In this document: piece after piece, positions 8,269 through 12,816 of the stretch
Position numbering within the stretch: the stretch's first letter is position 1
Layout: every line of letters starts with the position of its first letter
DNA from: Campylobacterota bacterium
GTDB lineage: Bacteria > Campylobacterota > Campylobacteria > Campylobacterales > Sulfurovaceae
Direction of reading: 5' to 3'
Length of the DNA: 12,816 nt
Assembly (NCBI GenBank): GCA_030595845.1
Contig: JAUVCL010000051.1
Location: 1 to 12,816 of the forward strand
Translations under genes and position numbers: made by a program
The notes under the pieces: generated by a model
The model's input: the letters and a program-made list of their open reading frames with translations, nothing else
What the model was told of the DNA's origin: nothing
Databases searched by the model: none

Positions 8269-8757
8269 TTAGTATTGTTTTTTGATCTTTATAAGTATTG
8301 TATTGATTGTATCACGGAAAATAATCTCATTGTTTAAAACAATATAGTGTATATTATATTTGTTTTCTTTTATGATCTTTTGAGTAAAGCCGTTACTGTT
8401 TTTTACTAATCCTTCCCCATTAAAAATCTCTTTTCCTCTAAAGATATCATCAAGTATCTCATCTGGATACAATGCACTTAGAACCGCGTGATTAAAGCTT
8501 TTTTTACCCATACATTCAAAACGACTCATACAGACAGTCCTTTTAGAGATCTCCAAAGTCATCAAGGCTTGTCCGCTTCCATAGATCTCTGCTTTAACTT
8601 CGTCACTGTTTTCATAGATAAATCCCATATCTGCATACTTGAAAGTGGGTGTTTTAAACACAATAAGTGCAGCGTTTTGTGCCACATACTGTTTGGGGGT
8701 ACAGCCACTTAACAAAAAGCCTGTTATTAAAAATACAATTCTTCTATAGACATTCAT
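8269..8757 (-). CDS. Conserved lipoprotein of unknown function (Campylobacterota type)
   Basis: The 162-residue product has a lipoprotein signal peptide with lipobox LSGC at 16-19; Cys19 would be acylated. The mature part begins TPKQYVAQN and contains an IVFKTPTFKYADMGF segment, then a pair of cysteines (Cys76 and Cys82, in CMSRFECM) that could form a disulfide, then NHAVLSALYPDEILDDIF. I recall similar short lipoproteins in Helicobacter and Campylobacter (HP0838-like), but cannot confirm the match. I chose ATG 8757 because a GGGAG sits 7 bases before it and the signal peptide starts there; an in-frame ATG at 8790 lies at or before the probable transcription start. It is followed after 9 bases by nfo, with which it probably shares a promoter. 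The function is unknown and nothing ties it to DNA repair beyond position. Confidence 0.88.
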   Translation of the reverse strand: MNVYRRIVFLITGFLLSGCTPKQYVAQNAALIVFKTPTFKYADMGFIYENSDEVKAEIYGSGQALMTLEISKRTVCMSRFECMGKKSFNHAVLSALYPDEILDDIFRGKEIFNGEGLVKNSNGFTQKIIKENKYNIHYIVLNNEIIFRDTINTILIKIKKQY

Positions 8758-8781
8758 ACTTTTTCTCCCATTTTTATCTAA

Positions 8782-8787
8782 AGTATA
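8782..8787 (-). promoter_or_regulatory. Candidate -10 box for the lipoprotein-nfo operon
   Basis: TATACT reads on the minus strand 24 bases before the lipoprotein ATG at 8757. A weak AT-rich -35-like stretch (CTTAAAA) lies about 16-17 bases upstream. The promoter is divergent from the tRNA promoter about 35 bases away. It also explains why the in-frame ATG at 8790 is unlikely to be the start. Confidence 0.5.
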
Positions 8788-8820
8788 CACTATTTAAGAG
8801 ATTTTTAAGCACTACGGTTC

Positions 8821-8826
8821 TATAAT
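8821..8826 (+). promoter_or_regulatory. -10 box for the tandem tRNA-Glu genes
   Basis: A perfect TATAAT lies 19 bases before the first tRNA, giving a predicted start near 8833 and a leader of about 13 bases. The hexamer 17 bases upstream (GAGATT) is a poor -35 match. The GC-containing stretch after the box (GCCATCC) would fit a stringently controlled stable-RNA promoter, but this is inference. Confidence 0.65.
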
Positions 8827-8845
8827 GCCATCCACAAGTTGCGAT

Positions 8846-8920
8846 GGCCCCATCGTCTAGCGGTTAGGATCCATGGTTTTCATCCATGTTACAGGAGTTC
8901 AAGTCTCCTTGGGGTCACCA
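8846..8920 (+). tRNA. tRNA-Glu (UUC), copy 1
   Basis: The 75 bases fold as a full cloverleaf. The 7-bp acceptor stem is GGCCCCA with TGGGGTC, including one G-T pair. The D stem is GTCT with GGAT. The anticodon stem CATGG/CCATG carries loop TTTTCAT, so the anticodon is TTC (UUC), reading Glu GAA/GAG. The T arm is AGGAG-TTCAAGT-CTCCT. Discriminator A and an encoded CCA end the gene. It is identical over its whole length to the copy 29 bases downstream. Confidence 0.97.
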
Positions 8921-8949
8921 TTTTTAACTTGTAATTTTTCAATATAAGT

Positions 8950-9024
8950 GGCCCCATCGTCTAGCGGTTAGGATCCATGGTTTTCATCCATGTTACAGGA
9001 GTTCAAGTCTCCTTGGGGTCACCA
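8950..9024 (+). tRNA. tRNA-Glu (UUC), copy 2
   Basis: Exact duplicate of the 75-base tRNA at 8846-8920, with encoded CCA. A 29-base AT-rich spacer (8921-8949) separates the copies and contains no evident promoter, so both are probably cut from one transcript. No stem-loop terminator is visible in 9025-9101, only AT-rich sequence with short T-runs. Confidence 0.97.
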
Positions 9025-9101
9025 CTTATCTCTTAAATTTTTCCATTTACCCAAATCTCTCTATATTTATATGGTACACTTATAACTAAATAATAGTCTA
9101 A

Positions 9102-9107
9102 TATAAT
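9102..9107 (+). promoter_or_regulatory. Candidate -10 box for the secreted-protein gene
   Basis: A perfect TATAAT ends 21 bases before the ATG at 9129, placing the transcript start near 9114 and leaving a short leader with TTGGAG as the ribosome binding site. No clear -35 hexamer is seen. This also argues against the upstream in-frame TTG at 9108 as the start codon. Confidence 0.55.
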
Positions 9108-9128
9108 TTGGATACATTGGAGAATACT

Positions 9129-9749
9129 ATGAAAAAGATTTTGTTGCTTGCCTTGCTGAGTACATTGGGATTAAATGCCCAGAATCAACCAACTACTTAT
9201 ATGTGTGAATTTACTTCTTATGCAACGGCCAAAGGCTCTTTCCCTAAGGGAACAATGAAGTTTACTCTCATCATAAATAACAATGAGAATACATTTACCA
9301 TAAAGAGAAGCACTGGGAGTACACAGGGCAAGACGATTAAAGCGGACAAAGGCCTCTCGTTTGTGGAGATCAGCGAGCGTGGGAATATCACAACAACGTC
9401 GATAACAACCCTGCCTCCTCGTGACAAAGAACAAAAAGTAGTACACAGCCAAAATATACTTGTGGGCGGAAAGATCATCGCAAGTCAACACTATGGTACC
9501 TGTCGCTTTATAGATCCAAGTCAAACAAAGAAAAGACAGATCAAGATTTCAAAAATAAGACGACATGAAATTTATCAAAAACTTAATGTTGAGGCCGCAT
9601 TAAGAACATTGACTAAAGTAGATGCCAAATATGTGTATGATGCGCTTTCAGGTGTTTTCCCATCCAAACAAGAGATGGAAGCAGATCTGAGTATTGAAGG
9701 GATGATCATCGTCTCCAAGATCATGGAAGAGATGATGAAATTAAGATAG
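9129..9749 (+). CDS. Secreted protein of unknown function
   Basis: I do not recognise a family. The 206-residue product has a classical signal peptide (MKKILLLALLSTLGLNA, cleavage after Ala17), so it is probably periplasmic or exported. Residues 22-128 look strand-rich, with a Gly/Thr/Ser-rich middle, and contain the only two cysteines, Cys26 (YMCEF) and Cys125 (YGTCRF). They flank this region and could join its ends in a disulfide. Residues 133-146 are very basic, and the rest (147-206) looks helical, ending MEEMMKLR. ATG 9129 is chosen because TTGGAG precedes it by about 6 bases and the signal peptide starts there. The gene has its own probable promoter, follows the tRNA-Glu pair, and ends 8 bases from the convergent batD stop. 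Confidence 0.85.
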   Translation: MKKILLLALLSTLGLNAQNQPTTYMCEFTSYATAKGSFPKGTMKFTLIINNNENTFTIKRSTGSTQGKTIKADKGLSFVEISERGNITTTSITTLPPRDKEQKVVHSQNILVGGKIIASQHYGTCRFIDPSQTKKRQIKISKIRRHEIYQKLNVEAALRTLTKVDAKYVYDALSGVFPSKQEMEADLSIEGMIIVSKIMEEMMKLR

Positions 9750-9757
9750 GTTCAGCT

Positions 9758-11035
9758 CTAACTTGGATTTATCTTTTTAGGGAGACTATGGATTTCTCCC
9801 TGTTTCCCTTCCCACAAAGATGCTCTTAATTTTCTAAGTTCTTGCGTAAAATATACGGTATCCAATCGCTGTGATGAGTCAAGCACTTTTTCTTCCAACT
9901 GTTGGAGTGAGCTTTCAAATGAAGGTTGTTTTTTTACAAGCGCCGAAAACCCTCCTCTGCTCAGTTCTGGAGCAATAACCCCAAGCCAATGATACAAATG
10001 CATATAGATACCAGAAACATCATTAGCTTTTATGCTAGCAAGTAAACCATCGAATTTACCTTCTTCACTCTCCACATACCTACGTCGGCGTTCTTGTCTA
10101 TAGTTGCGTATTTTAGATGCAAATACTGCATAAAGACTCAAGAAAATTAAGAACAACGCTATCACATAGATCAAAAGCTGTTTCTGTTGTGCTTTTTTTG
10201 CATCTAAAGCTATTTGAGGATCAGGCAAGATCTCAAAAGAGAGTGCAGGTGTCGTTTCAACTTCTATTTTTTCTGTGACACTGTTCCACCAGACTATCTC
10301 CTGTGCAGATACAGTAACATTACCTTCTGCACTGGCAACAAATGTAAAGCTATCTGTTCTAGAAACATTGAACTTTCCTTTTACTTCAGTTTTAAGTACT
10401 GGCTCTTTGTCATAGACTCGTAAATACGCATTAGATGTATACCTGATGGGTTGAAGTAAAATATCTGGAACATTGTTTGCTTTTTGAGTAATGCTCAACT
10501 CTACTGCATCCCCTATAATCAACTTTTGTTTTTCAGGTTTTATTTGTGAATGCAAAGCGTAATTATCCGTCACCAGTACAAACTTGTTATTTTTGATACC
10601 TGCAGGTGATCTTACATCAAAATACAGGGCATCACTTTCAAGATCAAACTCCTTTTTAGGCTGTCCATATCCCATGGATGCAGAAAAGGAAACAGACAAT
10701 GGAGGTATCGCTATCTTCCCTGCCCGTAAGGCATATACTTCATACTCATAATGTACCATTTGCCAACTTTCACCCTCTACTTCCTCTTGCCCCAAATACG
10801 AAGCACTTTGGGGTGCTTGCACAATATATTTTTGGGAAGCAGGAAAAGTAATTCTTGCATCGGTGATACTAAAGGCACTGGAGAGTAACTCAACAGCAAC
10901 GGTGACTTTTTGAGAAGTGTAAATGGCATCATCAGTTTTAATAAATACTTTTATCTTCCCCTCTATAGCAAAAAGATTTACGCTCAGCAACACTAGAAGC
11001 AATACTACTCTTACAGGTTTTCTACTTAACATCAT
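9758..11035 (-). CDS. batD: BatD-family protein (oxygen-tolerance protein)
   Basis: This is a predicted inner-membrane protein with a large periplasmic part, a member of the Bat (Bacteroides aerotolerance) set; the molecular role is not settled. The 425 residues begin with a signal peptide (about 1-23, LFA|IEG). Then come beta-rich domains typical of BatD (about 25-270, including the YEYEVYALRAGKIAIPP segment), one membrane helix at about 287-307, and a basic stretch RQERRRRY that marks the cytoplasmic side. A helical cytoplasmic tail of about 110 residues follows. The start overlaps the end of batC by 14 bases; AGGAG inside batC serves it, and an ATG one codon later is equally possible. It is the last gene of the operon and converges on the secreted-protein gene. 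Confidence 0.9.
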   Translation of the reverse strand: MMLSRKPVRVVLLLVLLSVNLFAIEGKIKVFIKTDDAIYTSQKVTVAVELLSSAFSITDARITFPASQKYIVQAPQSASYLGQEEVEGESWQMVHYEYEVYALRAGKIAIPPLSVSFSASMGYGQPKKEFDLESDALYFDVRSPAGIKNNKFVLVTDNYALHSQIKPEKQKLIIGDAVELSITQKANNVPDILLQPIRYTSNAYLRVYDKEPVLKTEVKGKFNVSRTDSFTFVASAEGNVTVSAQEIVWWNSVTEKIEVETTPALSFEILPDPQIALDAKKAQQKQLLIYVIALFLIFLSLYAVFASKIRNYRQERRRRYVESEEGKFDGLLASIKANDVSGIYMHLYHWLGVIAPELSRGGFSALVKKQPSFESSLQQLEEKVLDSSQRLDTVYFTQELRKLRASLWEGKQGEIHSLPKKINPS

Positions 11036-11663
11036 TGCGCTCCTGCATCTGATACTGGTAAGAGAACTTGTTTTTTAAAAAGTCTTTTGGTCCCGTCTGT
11101 AATCTGTCAAGCCAATTTGGATTACCAGACTCTGTAGCCTGCTGCGCAGAACTGTCATCATCAACCCCTTTACCCGCTTTGTTATCAAAGACTATCTCAT
11201 CTGCTCCCAAGGCACCCACACCCTGTTCTCCATCATTTTCAGGCTCTTTGAGAATCTTTCTGGCTTTTGCTACTACTAGATTATCTTCTGCTTCTATAAA
11301 ATGTGGGTCTATCTTCAATGCCAATTCATAGGCTTCTATAGCCGCGTCATATTCACCCAGCATCACAAAAGTGTTTCCAAGGTTGAACTTCTCCTCTTTG
11401 CTACTCAGGTTTTGGTACATAGATCTAGATTTTTTAAATGCAGCATCTCTATAGTAAGCTGCCCCTTTTAGTGAAATATTTTCAAAGGTTTCCGCTGCTT
11501 TAACATACTCTTTCTTCTCATAATAACGGAATCCCAGTTGATCAGAAGTGATCAAAAGTCTATTAAGTCCATCTTTATAAAAGAACAATACCCATAGAAG
11601 TGACAATAGCCCAACAGCATAAAAAGGTAACAAGGTCAGATGCTTAGTAAAAAAATGTTTCAT
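11022..11663 (-). CDS. batC: BatC-like TPR membrane protein
   Basis: The 213-residue protein has one membrane helix (about 9-29), then TPR-like helical repeats at about 40-76 and 91-135 (EKFNLGNTFVMLGEYDAAIEAYELALKIDP is a clear TPR). An acidic, low-complexity linker follows, then the conserved tail motif WLDRL...P..FLKNKFSYQYQ found at the C-terminus of many vWA-TPR Bat proteins. The TPRs probably hold partner Bat proteins together at the membrane (family inference). I chose ATG 11663, which overlaps the batB stop as ATGA and has a perfect GGAGG five bases upstream, over the in-frame ATG at 11675, which lies upstream of that ribosome binding site. Confidence 0.88.
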   Translation of the reverse strand: MKHFFTKHLTLLPFYAVGLLSLLWVLFFYKDGLNRLLITSDQLGFRYYEKKEYVKAAETFENISLKGAAYYRDAAFKKSRSMYQNLSSKEEKFNLGNTFVMLGEYDAAIEAYELALKIDPHFIEAEDNLVVAKARKILKEPENDGEQGVGALGADEIVFDNKAGKGVDDDSSAQQATESGNPNWLDRLQTGPKDFLKNKFSYQYQMQERNDVK

Positions 11664-12586
11664 CCTCTCCTCCATAACTCAGCCATAAACCCTTGTCTCG
11701 CCCATAGAAGCAATAAAATAAAAATGATCGGCAGAAGATAAAATCCTCCATCTTCATATCTGTTTTTGTCATCCTGTGCTGCATTCTTGAAATTTTTGTC
11801 TATCAAAGCAGAGACTTGTGACACATCACTGTTATCTCTCCTGTAGGCTACAGTATGTGCATCTAGCAAGGCACTAGCACTTTTGAAGTCATTGCTGTTT
11901 GAGAGCTCATTTGAGGCTATTTGCCAAAAGATCACATTTGTGGCTTTATCAAACCCAGTTTTCAGTGCAGACTTCACCAAGGAGGGAGATACTGCATCGG
12001 TTAGGATTATAATAGTAGAGGCTTTGGCATTTAACTCTTTTTCTGCCAGTAAAAGTGCCTCTTGAATGTTGTCCCCTTCTAAAGGCATGATATCAGGACT
12101 CAATGTCTGTGCAAATGTTTTTATGATGCTATGGTCATGTGTGAGTGGCAGCACCAAATGTGCTGTGCCGCTGTATGCGATCAGTGCTGATTGGGTATCT
12201 TTTCTTTGTGCTAGCAGATCACTTATCTTGATAGTACTTCTCTCTAGACGGTTTGGCATGATATCAGAACTCAGCATACTCTTTTTAACAGAGACCAGCA
12301 GTGCTATTTTGGTATCGTCCTGTGTAAAGGGTGAATCTTTCAACTTCCAGCTTGGGCCTGACACAGCAAGGATCAAAAGGGTTAAGATCAGACCCAAATG
12401 CCAAGGGGCAGCAATTTTAGACTGATTCCCTTCAGACGTAACAAGAAGATGTTTAAGCATTTTTGGCTCAATGACTTTTTGCCATTTTTTTTCATCACTC
12501 TGCTGTTTGAGTAACCACCATACTAAACTCCATGCAGGGAGTAAAAGTAACAAGTATTCTGGTCTTAAAAAATGAAAAGCACTCAT
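11660..12586 (-). CDS. batB: BatB-like von Willebrand factor A domain membrane protein with altered metal site
   Basis: A 308-residue membrane-anchored vWA protein with the standard Bat layout: two N-terminal membrane helices (about 10-26 and 62-77), a vWA domain (about 92-270), and a C-terminal helix (about 283-299). The segment SSDIMPNRLERS after the first vWA strand and ILTDA at 194-198 identify the family. The MIDAS signature DxSxS is here Ser99-Val-Lys101-Lys-Ser103: the leading Asp and middle Ser are lost, while Ser103, Thr149 and Asp197 remain. Metal-dependent ligand binding is therefore probably weakened or absent, and the protein may act as a partner of BatA. Start and stop overlap batA and batC by ATGA, indicating coupled translation in the MoxR/Bat operon. 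Confidence 0.88.
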   Translation of the reverse strand: MSAFHFLRPEYLLLLLPAWSLVWWLLKQQSDEKKWQKVIEPKMLKHLLVTSEGNQSKIAAPWHLGLILTLLILAVSGPSWKLKDSPFTQDDTKIALLVSVKKSMLSSDIMPNRLERSTIKISDLLAQRKDTQSALIAYSGTAHLVLPLTHDHSIIKTFAQTLSPDIMPLEGDNIQEALLLAEKELNAKASTIIILTDAVSPSLVKSALKTGFDKATNVIFWQIASNELSNSNDFKSASALLDAHTVAYRRDNSDVSQVSALIDKNFKNAAQDDKNRYEDGGFYLLPIIFILLLLWARQGFMAELWRRG

Positions 12587-12816
12587 TTACGCTCCCTTTC
12601 ACTTCCTATAAAAAGAAACAAGCCATACCCAAGTAAAAGTAGCAGCGTGACAAACAAAGGATAGATAAAAAGATCAAACTTAGGTCTGTGTGTTATTTCT
12701 TCTACCTCTTTAGGTTTGAGTTTGTCTATCTGCGTGTAAATATCGGAGAGCTCTTCACTGTTCCAGGCATAATAAAACTTCCCACCTGTCATTTTTGCTA
12801 TCTCTTTAAGTGTTTC
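12583..12816 (-). CDS. batA: BatA-like vWA protein, C-terminal fragment (gene continues off the right edge)
   Basis: The last 77 codons read without interruption from the window edge, starting ETLKEIAKMTGGKFYYAWNS. The pattern LxxIAxxTGGxxxxA...LxxIYxxIDxLxPxE is the typical end of the BatA vWA domain. One C-terminal membrane helix follows (about residues 52-71 of the fragment), then a basic tail SERERK. The MIDAS part lies outside the window. The stop overlaps the batB start as ATGA. A moxR ATPase and a DUF58 gene would be expected further right, as in other Bat operons. Confidence 0.85.
   Translation of the reverse strand, partial: ETLKEIAKMTGGKFYYAWNSEELSDIYTQIDKLKPKEVEEITHRPKFDLFIYPLFVTLLLLLGYGLFLFIGSERERK

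Noticed and set aside
8758..8790. ATG at 8790 as start of the lipoprotein
   Set aside because: It lies at or upstream of the -10 box; ATG 8757 has a GGGAG and begins the lipoprotein signal peptide.
9108..9128. TTG at 9108 as start of the secreted protein
   Set aside because: It directly abuts the TATAAT box, and would put seven residues before an otherwise normal signal peptide. ATG 9129 has TTGGAG upstream.
9171..9524. Minus-strand open frames of 117 and 86 codons under the secreted-protein gene
   Set aside because: They are antisense shadows without ribosome binding sites; the plus strand has a promoter, Shine-Dalgarno and signal peptide.
9779..9801. Perfect 7-bp inverted repeat AGGGAGA/TCTCCCT
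   Set aside because: It lies inside the batD coding end and has no T-run after it on either strand, so it is not a terminator; it may be chance.
11664..11675. ATG at 11675 as start of batC
   Set aside because: The perfect GGAGG lies downstream of it and is correctly spaced for ATG 11663, which forms an ATGA overlap with batB.

Overview
The window looks like chromosomal DNA of a free-living member of the Campylobacterota (Epsilonproteobacteria, Sulfurovum/Sulfurimonas-like). This is inferred from the AT-rich composition, the dense same-strand operons with ATGA/TAATG overlaps, the TATAAT boxes without clear -35 hexamers, the epsilon-type conserved lipoprotein, and the bat-type aerotolerance operon. 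No database search was possible, so the genus is a guess.

Layout from left to right. (1) 1-2002, minus strand: a large membrane-anchored signalling protein that runs off the left edge. It has no stop or frameshift over 667 codons. It carries a degenerate histidine-kinase ATPase domain, a degenerate receiver, one intact receiver and a helical tail resembling an Hpt domain without its histidine. (2) 2100-7271, minus strand: a tight four-gene operon, read right to left as lipoprotein lipase/esterase, FadL-type outer-membrane channel, acyl-CoA synthetase and N-acetylglucosamine-6-phosphate deacetylase (nagA). The order suggests hydrolysis of external lipid or ester, uptake of the released acid, and CoA activation. 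(3) 7305-7352: an almost perfect 48-bp hairpin between operons that looks like a dispersed palindromic repeat. (4) 7363-8757, minus strand: a conserved lipoprotein gene followed by nfo (endonuclease IV). (5) 8782-9107: a divergent promoter region and two identical tandem tRNA-Glu(UUC) genes. (6) 9129-9749, plus strand: a secreted protein of unknown function, convergent with (7). (7) 9758-12816, minus strand: batA (C-terminal end only), batB, batC and batD, the tail of a MoxR/Bat operon.

The main oddities are the pseudokinase-like signalling protein, which is easy to miss because it is open at the window edge; BatB, whose vWA metal site has lost its first Asp and Ser; the complete lipid-scavenging gene set ending in nagA; and the palindromic element. 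I did not find a clearly new defence or mobile system. The best candidate for something undescribed is the degenerate multi-domain signalling protein at the left edge.
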